Notes under the pieces: generated by a model
The model's database searches: none
What the model was told of the DNA's origin: nothing
What the model saw: the letters and a program-made list of their open reading frames with translations, nothing else
Position numbers and translations under genes: made by a program
NCBI GenBank assembly: GCA_965214335.1
Contig: CBDCBO010000005.1
Span: 1,116,001 to 1,180,000 of the forward strand
DNA: 64,000 bases
Direction: 5' to 3'
Origin: Velthaea sp965214335
GTDB taxonomy: Bacteria > Vulcanimicrobiota > Vulcanimicrobiia > Vulcanimicrobiales > Vulcanimicrobiaceae
Shown: in pieces, positions 8,354-20,501 of the stretch
Numbering within the stretch: position 1 is the first letter of the stretch
Layout: the number at the start of each line of letters is the position of its first letter

Positions 8354-8937
8354 CATTAGCCTACAGCTGAAGTCTTTGTGCCCGAGGCCCGACGGTGCCG
8401 CAGGTTTTTAAGACGCGCACTTTGCCCGCGACGCAAAGTACTACTTCCGTGCCGACTACAGCGCTTTACCCGACAACTCACTAACGTCAAGTAGGCGAAT
8501 CGCGACAAACGAGATCGTGCGATCTCATTGGAGAACGTTGCCTATTTAGGTCGCACGGTTTGAGGTACGCTGCCCCTGCGTTGCCGCGCCACCTGCCGCT
8601 TCGACGGCTACACCCGGAGTTGAGGCGTTCGGCAATCGCTGTGCGAGATTCGCCGAAACAGCCTTGACCCGATTCGCTGGCTCACCGGCGGCTCGACCGC
8701 GAGCGGTAGAATCGCCCAGCTTCGGCAAGCCGGGTTTTCCACATTAAGCCGCATGCCAGGCGCGCGTGCGGCGTTCAGCGCTGCTTTCGTCCGCTGCGAG
8801 CTCGCAGCGGCTAACGCCCGACGGGGTTTTGTCGCGGGTTGTTTCATAGTTTAAGCGCCGGCTGCCCGGAACGTCAGGACGCAACACCGTCGTATCGGCG
8901 AGCTAACCCTGGAAACACAATCGTCGGCATGGGCTTG
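8354..8937. other. Long intergenic stretch with possible small frameshifted ORF
   Basis: About 580 bp between tRNA-Arg and the CPXCG gene. Two overlapping minus-strand frames (8608-8847 and 8546-8728) together read as a small basic, Ala-rich polypeptide beginning MKQPATKPRRALAAASS, but I recognise no family. A short hairpin GAGATCG/CGATCTC lies at about 8511-8526. No convincing gene otherwise. Confidence 0.3.
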
Positions 8938-9132
8938 TTACGATTCGTTTTCGACTGACACGACGAGCGGGTCGCCATCACGGTCGATGGTGGTCACAAA
9001 CAGCAGCGGGCGGCAACAGACCGGGCAATCCTCAACGAATTTCTGCTTCGGTCCGGCGGATGGATCGACAGCAACATAGTTGGTCTCAAAGCACGACGGG
9101 CAGCTATAGGCGGCGTCTAATTCGAGCGGCAT
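8938..9132 (-). CDS. CPXCG-motif cysteine-rich small protein
   Basis: A 64-residue protein of the CPXCG-motif cysteine-rich family. Two cysteine pairs, SCPSCFE near residue 11 and DCPVCCRP near residue 36, could form a single zinc ribbon. The acidic C-terminal end after LLFVTTIDRDGDP fits the family, whose members are usually 60-70 residues long and of unknown function. The start is the ATG at 9132. There are no operon partners. Confidence 0.75.
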   Translation of the reverse strand: MPLELDAAYSCPSCFETNYVAVDPSAGPKQKFVEDCPVCCRPLLFVTTIDRDGDPLVVSVENES

Positions 9133-9501
9133 GCGCGGTTTCGATCGTGACTGTCGGTCGGAATGTTGAAGGACACGTCAGCATCGTTCGCTTGGACAAG
9201 CGGCAGACACTGCCGGCTCAACTCGTTGCTCCGAACGCTCGGCAAGCGTGCTGCTTCGACGCCGGTTCGCACCGCTCGCGGCATAAGAGTTTCGTCTGAA
9301 CAGAATTTTATCGGGCCTCGCTGTCGAGAATTTTACGCCGACCGGCGTGTACGAACGGTAAATTAAGCGCGACGATCGTGGCACGAAACGGTTCGCCCAA
9401 AGTTCGTCTAACCGGCGGCGCGCGTCAAGAATGGATAACGCGGATGGCGGCGTCTGCTTGTTCCAATAGGGCGTGCGCGAACGCAAACCTAAGGCGCGGG
9501 C
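9133..9501. other. Intergenic region upstream of GH44 gene
   Basis: About 370 bp with only arginine-rich shadow frames. It presumably contains divergent promoters for the CPXCG gene and the GH44 gene, but no clear -35/-10 pair or hairpin stands out. Confidence 0.35.
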
Positions 9502-11094
9502 ATGAGCCGTCACCATCGTTTTCTGTCCGCCTCGATCGTTGCGCTCGTAGCAGTTTGTCTATGCGGCACTTCCACGACGAACGCACGTGCGATCAGGCGC
9601 ATCTTCCCCACGCTAGCGGGCCCGGCGCTGAGCGTTGATGCAACCGCGGTTGGCCGGCACATCAGCCCGGATATTTATGGTGTAACGATTTTCTGGAATC
9701 CGTCCGCATCGAACTACGCTGCCTTGCGCACCTTCGCCCAGCAGATACGCTTGCCGGCGAATCGCTACGGCGGCGACGGCACGACCCGTTACAATTGGAA
9801 CGTCGATTCGTCGAACGCCGGCAGTGACTGGTATTTTATGGCGGGCAACGGACAGTCGAACCCCGTCGCGGGCGCCTCGGTCGATACCATCGTGGCCACT
9901 AACGTGGCCACCGCAACGAAGTCGATCGTGACCGTGCCGATCATCGACTTTATCGACAACACCGCACCGTACCATTGCAGCTATCCGCAGTCCGTCTATC
10001 CGAACCAACAATCCTATAATCCGTACGTTCACCCGAACGGTGATAATTGCGGCAATGGCGTTTCGGCCACGACCGGTCAGTATATCAGCGATACGAACAT
10101 TCCGGCGACGGACATTTCGAATAACACCGGCATCCAGCAAGCGTGGGTGCAGCACTTCGTCGCGACGTTTGGTGCCGCCGGTCGCGGCGGTGTGGGCATC
10201 TACGAACTCGACAATGAACCGAACGGCTGGATCGCGGTGCATCACGATGTGCGTCCACAGAATATCGGCTATACCGACCTCACGTCACGCTCGATCGCGT
10301 ATGCGTCGGCGATCAAGGCGGCCGATCCGACGGCGCTGGTGCTCGGTCCGGGTGACATCGCTCCGGCCGACGCGAACTGCAATAGCGGCGGTCAGCCTGG
10401 AACGTGTAATAACGATCAGGCCGCTAATCACGGCGGTACGCCGCTCGGGTTATTCTATCTTCAGCAGTTCGCCGCACAGAAAACGCGGCTGCTGGACTAT
10501 TACTCGATGCATTATCCGGGCAGCTGCTGCTTCAACGTCAACGGGACGCTGGCTGATATGGTCAGCGCGATACAACGCCACCTGGGCTGGATCGCGCAGG
10601 CGTATCCGGGCACGAAGCTGGCCTACGATGAATGGAACCGCGGTACCGGTAACGGCTTTGCCAACGCGCTCGCCACGGCCGACGGGCTCGGTGTCATGGG
10701 CCGGGAGGGCGTCGATCTGGCGAGCTTCTGGGGCCTGAGCGACCCGTCATATCCGAGTGCGTTTGCCTTCCAGATGTTTCGCAATTTCGACGGACACGGC
10801 GGCGGCTTCGGCAACGTCTCACTGGGCGCTTCAACCGCCAATGCCGCGGTCTTGACACTCTACGCGGCCAAGCGCACTGCCACCGGCGCAATAACGATCC
10901 TCGTTGTAAATCAAGCTGCGGATAACGTTATAAGCAGCTTGAGTCTCGCGCACACGACGGTCCATTCCGTGCACGTGTATGAGTATACGGCGGCGAATCC
11001 CGCCGCGATCGTCGCGGCACCGGCGTTACCGCCGGCCAACACGCTGTCGGTTACTTTTCCCGCGCAGTCACTCACGATGCTCGTCGTGCGGTAG
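9502..11094 (+). CDS. Secreted glycoside hydrolase, GH44-like
   Basis: A 530-residue exported enzyme. The N-terminus has a signal peptide (MSRHHRF, a hydrophobic stretch SASIVALVAVCLCG, small residues to about residue 30). The early motif RYGGDGTTRYNWN resembles the R-W-G-G-N-x-x-T-R-Y-N-W signature of GH44 endoglucanases/xyloglucanases. YELDNEPNGW carries the likely acid/base Glu239 and LAYDEWNRG the likely nucleophile Glu377. The final 90 residues form a small beta-domain that in GH44 packs against the barrel. GH44 enzymes cut beta-1,4-glucans such as cellulose or xyloglucan; the actual substrate cannot be read from sequence. No carbohydrate-binding or dockerin module is visible. It stands alone, convergent with the GT39 gene. 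Confidence 0.8.
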   Translation: MSRHHRFLSASIVALVAVCLCGTSTTNARAIRRIFPTLAGPALSVDATAVGRHISPDIYGVTIFWNPSASNYAALRTFAQQIRLPANRYGGDGTTRYNWNVDSSNAGSDWYFMAGNGQSNPVAGASVDTIVATNVATATKSIVTVPIIDFIDNTAPYHCSYPQSVYPNQQSYNPYVHPNGDNCGNGVSATTGQYISDTNIPATDISNNTGIQQAWVQHFVATFGAAGRGGVGIYELDNEPNGWIAVHHDVRPQNIGYTDLTSRSIAYASAIKAADPTALVLGPGDIAPADANCNSGGQPGTCNNDQAANHGGTPLGLFYLQQFAAQKTRLLDYYSMHYPGSCCFNVNGTLADMVSAIQRHLGWIAQAYPGTKLAYDEWNRGTGNGFANALATADGLGVMGREGVDLASFWGLSDPSYPSAFAFQMFRNFDGHGGGFGNVSLGASTANAAVLTLYAAKRTATGAITILVVNQAADNVISSLSLAHTTVHSVHVYEYTAANPAAIVAAPALPPANTLSVTFPAQSLTMLVVR

Positions 11095-11217
11095 CCGGCC
11101 GCAACGGCCCGCTCTGGGGCTGCCGGATGCGCCGACTTCGGACGCTGGCGGCTGCGCGCAACGCCGGCGCACCACCATCCGCCCGCGCTCGGCACGTCCC
11201 ACGCAGCCGATCGACCG

Positions 11218-12801
11218 CTAATCGTAGTGACGCATCGTGTGCCAGAACGGGACGGTTGCGGCGCGTAGCCCGCGCGCGATGAAGATGCGCAGCCCGATTT
11301 CATCCGGCCGAGCATACGGATCGTCGACGGTTGCGGCTTGGCGCACCTCGCGAAAGCTTGGCGCGTAGTCGGTTTCGCGGCCGCCGACAATGATGTAAAC
11401 GGTGTGATCGCCATGCGGACCCCACAAGTAATAATTGTTGTGTCCGCTCGCGACTGGTACTTGGCCGTTGCCCAGCACGTCAATGGCGGCCGCCTCGCCA
11501 AAGTTGCGGGTTAAAATGACGGCCCCAGCGCGCTCGGCCGGCGACAGCGTTTGTTCGACGTCGCCCACCCGGTCGACGATCGTCGTCCAACCGTGCATAT
11601 CGGCAAAGTGCTGCGGCAGCACGCTGACGGCGAAGCGCTCCGGGCTTTCCTGCGCCGGCGTTTCGGCCAGCATGGCCTCGGCGCTCGAGCGATACGCAAT
11701 GAAGGTCTTTTCGTCGAGCAACGGCAGCGCGATCGGCGCAACGACGACGGACGTCGCCACGAGCAAAGTCGCATACACGTATCGTACGGTCGCGATGCGC
11801 AGCACGCGCTCGAGCGCGACACCACCCGCGGCGAAGAGCACCGGATATAAACCTGCCAAATAATAGTCGCGCGCATGCAACACAAAAAACGCGAGATACA
11901 CCAGGAGCGTGGCGATGCCGACGAAGCGCGTGTGTTTCCAACTGACGAGCGCGATGATTCCGGCCAGCCAGACCGGCGCCATCGGCGGCCCGTAGATGAC
12001 CATCTGCTGTAGCATCCAAGCGTCGGGCGTCAAGATGACGTTCTTGTCGCTCGCGTCGTTGCGCAGCAGTTCCCAAAACGGCCAACCGTGCTGCGTCTGC
12101 CATATGAGGTTGGGCAGAATGATGACGGTTGCCGCGGCGGCTCCCAGCCAAAAGCGGCGCTGTGCGAACACGCTACGCGGACCAGCGACCGCGAGCCCGA
12201 TAACCAGAGCGACTAAGAAAAAGGCCAGCGTATATTTCGCCTCGAGCGCGATTCCGGCCGTGACGCCGGCGGCGATGAACCAGAGCGGCTCGCCGCGCAT
12301 GCTGGCGCGCAACATGGCATAGGCCACGAAGGTCCAGAAGAAGGGCTCGAGCGAGGTTGTTTCGAGTAACCCGGCCATCGCCAGCAGCAAGGGCGATAGG
12401 CCGGCGCACAGCCCGGTGAACACTTGGGCCGTTCGACCCCCGCCGAGTAAGCGTGCCAGCGCGCACGCGGTGAGAATGGCCGCGACTTGGAACACGGCCG
12501 GAATAACGCGCAAGACCCACAGGCTGCGTCCCCAGAGTTGAGAGGCGGCCGCCAGGAGCGGTGTCAGCGGAGGCTGGTCGACATACCCCCAGGCCGGGTG
12601 CCGGCCGCAGACGATGAAGTACAGCTCATCCCGAAAAAAGCCATAGCGGTTGAAGGCGAGCACGTGCAGCAGAAGCGGAATAGCGGCGAGCGAAAGCGCG
12701 AGCCGGTTCGACCACAGAAAACGGCCGGTTCGGGCATTCCATGCACCGGCGCCGATCGACCTAGTCACCTCGGAGTGCGGGTTTGAGTTTACATGCTGCA
12801 T
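11218..12801 (-). CDS. Glycosyltransferase family 39 (PMT/ArnT-like) membrane protein
   Basis: An integral membrane glycosyltransferase of about 527 residues with around ten hydrophobic helices. The first loop after helix 1 holds FRDELYFIVCGRHPAWGYVDQ, with the acidic D-E pair and the G-Y-x-D/P element typical of GT39 (PMT_2) enzymes that use polyprenyl-phosphate sugars at the outer membrane face. The C-terminal 130 residues form a soluble domain (YLWGPHGDHTVYIIVGG) seen in this bacterial subgroup. The ATG at 12801 is preferred over one at 12816 because the latter overlaps the -10 box of the divergent rpmG promoter. The sugar and acceptor are unknown. Confidence 0.8.
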   Translation of the reverse strand: MQHVNSNPHSEVTRSIGAGAWNARTGRFLWSNRLALSLAAIPLLLHVLAFNRYGFFRDELYFIVCGRHPAWGYVDQPPLTPLLAAASQLWGRSLWVLRVIPAVFQVAAILTACALARLLGGGRTAQVFTGLCAGLSPLLLAMAGLLETTSLEPFFWTFVAYAMLRASMRGEPLWFIAAGVTAGIALEAKYTLAFFLVALVIGLAVAGPRSVFAQRRFWLGAAAATVIILPNLIWQTQHGWPFWELLRNDASDKNVILTPDAWMLQQMVIYGPPMAPVWLAGIIALVSWKHTRFVGIATLLVYLAFFVLHARDYYLAGLYPVLFAAGGVALERVLRIATVRYVYATLLVATSVVVAPIALPLLDEKTFIAYRSSAEAMLAETPAQESPERFAVSVLPQHFADMHGWTTIVDRVGDVEQTLSPAERAGAVILTRNFGEAAAIDVLGNGQVPVASGHNNYYLWGPHGDHTVYIIVGGRETDYAPSFREVRQAATVDDPYARPDEIGLRIFIARGLRAATVPFWHTMRHYD

Positions 12802-12816
12802 GCCCTGTGCTATCAT
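12788..12816 (+). promoter_or_regulatory. Sigma-70-type promoter for rpmG / tRNA-Trp / secE / nusG
   Basis: TTTACA at 12788-12793 and TATCAT at 12811-12816 are separated by exactly 17 bp, close to consensus. The expected start would be about 12823, leaving a leader of about 65 nt before rpmG. It overlaps the first codons of the divergent GT39 gene. Confidence 0.6.
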
Positions 12817-12888
12817 TTGGGCCGAACGGGCCGCGCGTCCGTTTCTTTCATGTTCGGCGCTCGCGTCGACGTCTTGTGAAACCGGATA

Positions 12889-13053
12889 ATGGCGAAGAAA
12901 GAGCAACGTGTGATGGTTACGATGGCGTGTACGGAGTGCAAGCGTCGCAATTACAACACCCAGAAAAACAAGCAGAAAACGACCGACCGGCTGGAGCTAA
13001 GCAAGTATTGCCGCTTCTGCCGCTGCCACCGGTCGCACCGCGAAACCAAGTAG
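12889..13053 (+). CDS. rpmG: 50S ribosomal protein bL33
   Basis: A 54-residue ribosomal protein of the large subunit near the E site. The sequence begins MAKKEQRVMVTMACTECKRR, contains NYNTQKNKQKTTDRLELSKY, and ends with the C-R-F-C-R-C-H-R-S-H-R-E-T-K tail. Two C-x-x-C pairs (TECK and FCRC region) make this the zinc-binding form. The start is the ATG 15 bp after an A/G-rich leader. It heads the rpmG / tRNA-Trp / secE / nusG unit behind a good promoter, as in many bacteria. Confidence 0.95.
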   Translation: MAKKEQRVMVTMACTECKRRNYNTQKNKQKTTDRLELSKYCRFCRCHRSHRETK

Positions 13054-13246
13054 CACCCGACCCCGCCTCTCAAGTGTCCTTAATGAAATCCGCCCCGCCG
13101 GCCCGCCCCAATCGGCTTTCTGCAAAGCACCAAGATGCGGCAAGCGGACCGGGTCGCCGGCGAGGCGCCGACGTCCAAAGCGATCTGCCGACCGCGCGGA
13201 TTGAGGCAATGAAGTCCGGCGGCCCGCAGCCGCTTGCCTAGCTCAA

Positions 13247-13322
13247 AGGGTGGTAGCTCAATTGGTAGAGTCCTGGTCTCCAAAACCAGTTGTTGCAGGT
13301 TCGAGTCCTGTCCGCCCTGCCA
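13247..13322 (+). tRNA. tRNA-Trp(CCA)
   Basis: Acceptor AGGGTGG/CCGCCCT, anticodon stem CTGGT/ACCAG with loop CTCCAAA (CCA anticodon), T-arm with GGTTCGAGTCC, discriminator G and encoded CCA. It sits between rpmG and secE, its conserved position in many bacteria. The 193 bp between rpmG and this tRNA hold no recognisable gene. Confidence 0.95.
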
Positions 13323-13346
13323 GCTTTTTCCAACGTTGAAAGTACG

Positions 13347-13643
13347 ATGAAGCCTACGATCAATCGGCCCGGCAAACCAGCTGGACCACGCCCGCCCGGC
13401 GGCCGGGTCGCCACCGCCACTCCCGGGCCCGCGCGGCGCACGGCGAATGCTGCCCAAGCGCAGGCGTTTTTCACGGGCGTCGTTTCGGAGATGCGGCGCG
13501 TTACGTGGCCGTCCCGTGAAGAGTGGGTGACCGCGACGCTGTTAACGCTCGGATTGGTCATCGTCGTCGGACTCTACACGGCCGCCGCCGATCATCTGTT
13601 CGGCTGGCTCGTCAGCCTCGTGACCGGGAACGCGACCCGCTAG
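13347..13643 (+). CDS. secE: Preprotein translocase subunit SecE
   Basis: The small essential subunit that clamps SecY in the inner-membrane translocon. The 98-residue protein has a basic, Pro-rich N-terminal extension (about 38 residues), then the conserved amphipathic helix FFTGVVSEMRRVTWPSREEW. The V-T-W-P-S/T motif is the SecE hallmark. One membrane helix follows (TATLLTLGLVIVVGLYTAA to about residue 85). The ATG at 13347 lies 25 bp after tRNA-Trp. It is followed 5 bp later by nusG, the near-universal neighbour. Confidence 0.95.
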   Translation: MKPTINRPGKPAGPRPPGGRVATATPGPARRTANAAQAQAFFTGVVSEMRRVTWPSREEWVTATLLTLGLVIVVGLYTAAADHLFGWLVSLVTGNATR

Positions 13644-13648
13644 GTGTT

Positions 13649-14242
13649 ATGGAATCTTTAGATACAGCCGCCGTGGCGCCGGTCGAGGCGCCAAAAACGA
13701 AGAAGGACGACCGCAAAAAGTGGTTCGTCATTCATACCTATTCGGGTTATGAGAACAAGGTGAAGGCGAATCTCGAGCGGCGCATTCACTCGATGAACAT
13801 GACCGACAAGATCTTTCGCGTGCTCGTGCCGATGGAAGACGAAGTCGAGTTCAAAGACGGCAAGCGGAAGATTACGCCCAAGAAGGTGTTCCCGGGCTAC
13901 GTGCTCGTCGAGATGGACATGGACGATGCATCCTGGTATGTCGTCCGTAATACGTCGGGCGTAACGGGCTTTGTCGGCTCGCCGGGTTCGGGCGAAAAGC
14001 CGGTTCCGTTGCAAGACAAAGAAGTCAAGACGATCCTCAAGCAGATGGGGATTGAAACGCCCAAGCTCAAGATCGACTTTGCCAAGGGCGACCGCGTCAA
14101 GGTCACATCCGGGCCGTTCTTCGACTTTACCGGCATCGTCGACGAGATTCAGCCTGAAAAAGAAAAGGTGCGCGCGCTCATTTCGATCTTCGGCCGTGAA
14201 ACGCCGGTCGAGTTGGAATTCTACCAAATCGAGAAAGTTTAG
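13649..14242 (+). CDS. nusG: Transcription termination/antitermination factor NusG
   Basis: NusG binds the RNA polymerase clamp and links it to Rho or the ribosome. The 197-residue protein has a short N-terminal extension, then the NGN domain starting at KKWFVIHTYSGYENKVKANL and including the GYVLVEMDMDD strand, WYVVRNTSGVTGFVG, and a C-terminal KOW domain with FAKGDRVKVTSGPFFDFTG. It ends FYQIEKV. Normally rplK follows; here a 150-bp gene-free gap and a TfoX-domain gene follow instead, so the ribosomal-protein part of the operon has been lost or moved. Confidence 0.96.
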   Translation: MESLDTAAVAPVEAPKTKKDDRKKWFVIHTYSGYENKVKANLERRIHSMNMTDKIFRVLVPMEDEVEFKDGKRKITPKKVFPGYVLVEMDMDDASWYVVRNTSGVTGFVGSPGSGEKPVPLQDKEVKTILKQMGIETPKLKIDFAKGDRVKVTSGPFFDFTGIVDEIQPEKEKVRALISIFGRETPVELEFYQIEKV

Positions 14243-14418
14243 CGCTTCTCGGGTTTACCCGACAATCCACAACGGACGGGGCAAAGCTAAAAACGTCGCG
14301 GGTTTGAACGCGGCGCCGGAACCGGGTTGCGGTTGGCGCCGCCCGAAGTACGCTAGGCGCTGGGTCTGAATGCGACGTCGGTCGAAGGTCGTTGGATGCC
14401 GTGTCGAAGCTCGACGCT

Positions 14419-14802
14419 ATGGACAGCTTCGGCACCGAGCATGACCCAAAGTCGATCCAAGCAGCGATCGAACGCGCCGCCGCCTCGGCGCTGGAGTTGA
14501 GCTTCCGGCCGATGTTCGGGGGCATTATGGGCTATGTCGGCGGCCGACCGTTCGCGTCGATCTCGAATCGTGGGCTGGCTTTGAAACTCGATGCGCGGGG
14601 GCAAACCGAGCTGCTCGCGCACGAAGGCGCGCGCCGGCTGCAATACGATCCGACCGACGCACCCAGCAAGACGTACGTCCTGGTGCCCGACCGCATGCTG
14701 TCGAGCCCCGACATGCTGCGTCCCTGGCTCGAGCAAAGCGCGACTTTCGTCATGGCGCAAGCGGTGCGTAAGCCACGCCCGCAAAAGCCGGGTAAGCATT
14801 GA
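14419..14802 (+). CDS. TfoX/Sxy N-terminal domain protein
   Basis: A protein of about 127 residues made of a single TfoX N-terminal domain. Diagnostic are the F-R-P-M-F-G-G-I-M-G-Y-V-G-G hairpin, the following LALKLDARGQTELLAHEG strand-turn and the late Y-V-L-V-P helix segment. TfoX/Sxy is a competence co-activator in gammaproteobacteria, but stand-alone N-terminal domains are widespread with unknown role, so a competence function should not be assumed. The ATG at 14419 is preferred; TTG 14392 and GTG 14401 are in-frame alternatives. It occupies the place where rplK-rpoB would be expected. Confidence 0.78.
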   Translation: MDSFGTEHDPKSIQAAIERAAASALELSFRPMFGGIMGYVGGRPFASISNRGLALKLDARGQTELLAHEGARRLQYDPTDAPSKTYVLVPDRMLSSPDMLRPWLEQSATFVMAQAVRKPRPQKPGKH

Positions 14803-15018
14803 GTGAATTCGCGTTGCTCGGTACGTAGCGTTCCATCGCGCGCTACTGCGGCGACGACATCTCGTTGCGACGAATGCGAAATCGAGCGTTTGAACCGTTT
14901 CGGTGCCTCGCGCCGACAGCTCGCGCCGCATCGCGATTTAGACGGCGAATGCAGGGAAGGCGGCGATCGTGTCGGATCACCGCTGCGGGGCAACACGTTT
15001 GCAGAAAGTGCGTTTTCC

Positions 15019-15047
15019 TTGACGTACGCAACTGCGCGGCGTATAAT
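15019..15047 (+). promoter_or_regulatory. Near-consensus sigma-70 promoter upstream of rpoC
   Basis: TTGACG at 15019-15024, a 17-bp spacer, and a perfect TATAAT at 15042-15047. The predicted start near 15054 leaves a leader of about 120 nt before the rpoC TTG. This is the best promoter sequence in the window and shows rpoC is transcribed on its own. Confidence 0.8.
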
Positions 15048-15177
15048 ACCTGCCTATGCCCCTCGGCCGATAAAACGAAGTTAAGGGTCCCGGATGTCGC
15101 CGGTGCCCTGTTTGCCGTTTCGGCCATTTGGTCCATAGGGTTGCTCTTCGGAGTATCCGAGCTTAGAGGACGAACAT

Positions 15178-18972
<3,795 letters not shown>

Positions 18973-18980
18973 AACGAACG

Positions 18981-19019
18981 CGCAGAGCGGGCTCCGTTCC
19001 AAACGGAGCCCGCTCTGCG
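18981..19019 (+). terminator. Strong hairpin after rpoC (no U-tract)
   Basis: A perfect 18-bp inverted repeat (18981-18998 and 19002-19019) with a 3-nt loop, 9 bp after the rpoC stop. The stem is GC-rich and no T-run follows, so it could be a terminator of the U-less kind or a 3'-end stabilising structure. Confidence 0.6.
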
Positions 19020-19202
19020 TACCCGCTGGTACGTCCGCAGCGCGACCGGAGCGCGTTGCAGGTACCGTGCGCTGTCCAAGCCCATATCTGCACCACGAAG
19101 AGTTCAACGTCGTTGAACGTGTTACGTTTGGGCTTCGCCCAATCCGTTCGTCGTCCGAAGCCGGCTAAGCCGGCCGCGGACCAGTACGGGGAGATCATTG
19201 AC

Positions 19203-20501
19203 GTGCGTACCGAGCCGGACCGGAGCCAGCCTAGCTTGCAATCAACGCTCGGTGGGTTGCCTCGCTTAGAAGGCACGCTGGGTTACGACGCGATCGACGT
19301 GCGGCGGCTGCTGGCCGACGAAGGTGTCGTCACCTTCGATCCCAGCTTCAGCAGTACGGCAAGTTGCAGTTCAGCCATTACCTACGTCGACGGCGACGCC
19401 GGAATCTTGCTCTATCGCGGCTACCCGATCGACGTTCTGGCCGAACATTCGTCGTTTTTAGAAGTTGCCTATCTGCTGCTCTTCGGCGATCTGCCCAAGG
19501 CTGACGAACTGTCCGCATTCGTCAAAAACGTCACCTATCATACCATGGTGCACGAACAGCTGACCCGCTTCTACGGCGGCTTTCGGCGCGATGCCCATCC
19601 GATGGCGGTGCTCCTGGGTGTTGTCGGAGCGCTGTCCGCATTTTATCCCGACAGCACCGATGTGTTCGATCCGCAGCAGCGCATCATTTCAATCCACCGG
19701 TTGCTGGCCAAGATGCCGACCCTTGCCGCCATGGCGCACAAATACTCCATTGGCCAACCCTTCGTATCGCCGCAAAATCGGCTCGATTATTCGGCCAATT
19801 TGCTCGGTATGCTGTTTTCCGTGCCGGCCGAGCCGTACGAAGTAAATCCGGTTTTCGCGCGGGCGGTAAATGCGCTGCTCATCGTGCAAGCCGATCACGA
19901 ACAAAACGCGTCGACCTCAACGGTGCGTACCGTCGGCTCGAGCCGCGCCAATCCGTTCGCTTGCATCGCTGCGGGTATTGCTTCACTTTCAGGTCCTTTA
20001 CATGGCGGCGCGAACGAAGCGGTCGTCGAAATGCTCGAAGAAATCGGCACTCCCGATCGCATCCCGGCTTTCATCGCGCGCGCCAAGGACAAGCACGACC
20101 CGTTTCGGCTAATGGGTTTCGGGCATCGGGTGTATAAAAGCTACGATCCGCGCGCGACCGTCATGCAGCGTATCTGCGACGATGTGTTTGCCGAGGGCGG
20201 CGGCAAGAACGACCCGCTGCTCGATCTGGCGCGCGAGCTCGAGCATACGATCCGGTCCGACGAGTATTTTGTCGAACGCAAGTTGTATCCGAACGTCGAC
20301 TATTACTCCGGTATCGTGATGCGTGCGCTCGGTATTCCGATGCCGATGTTCACGCCGTTCTTTGCCGTCGCGCGCACGGCCGGATGGCTTGCCCAATGGA
20401 AAGAGATGATCGAAGACCCCGAGCAGCGCATCACGCGGCCGCGGCAACTCTATATCGGTCCGCGCAAGCGCGACTATGTCGCGCTCGACCGGCGAACGTA
20501 A
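19203..20501 (+). CDS. gltA: Citrate synthase
   Basis: Condenses oxaloacetate and acetyl-CoA, the entry step of the TCA cycle. With the GTG at 19203 the protein has 432 residues, standard for the type II enzyme. The N-terminal beta-domain includes VTFDPSFSSTASCSSAITY and DGDAGILLYRGYPI. The active-site residues are in GPLHGGANEAVVEML (His), GFGHRVYKSYDPRA (His and oxaloacetate-binding Arg) and NVDYYSGIVM (catalytic Asp). The start is supported by a GGGGAG ribosome-binding site 9 bp upstream; the open frame upstream lacks homology. Its stop abuts the stop of the convergent lipoprotein gene without a single base between. Confidence 0.95.
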   Translation: MRTEPDRSQPSLQSTLGGLPRLEGTLGYDAIDVRRLLADEGVVTFDPSFSSTASCSSAITYVDGDAGILLYRGYPIDVLAEHSSFLEVAYLLLFGDLPKADELSAFVKNVTYHTMVHEQLTRFYGGFRRDAHPMAVLLGVVGALSAFYPDSTDVFDPQQRIISIHRLLAKMPTLAAMAHKYSIGQPFVSPQNRLDYSANLLGMLFSVPAEPYEVNPVFARAVNALLIVQADHEQNASTSTVRTVGSSRANPFACIAAGIASLSGPLHGGANEAVVEMLEEIGTPDRIPAFIARAKDKHDPFRLMGFGHRVYKSYDPRATVMQRICDDVFAEGGGKNDPLLDLARELEHTIRSDEYFVERKLYPNVDYYSGIVMRALGIPMPMFTPFFAVARTAGWLAQWKEMIEDPEQRITRPRQLYIGPRKRDYVALDRRT

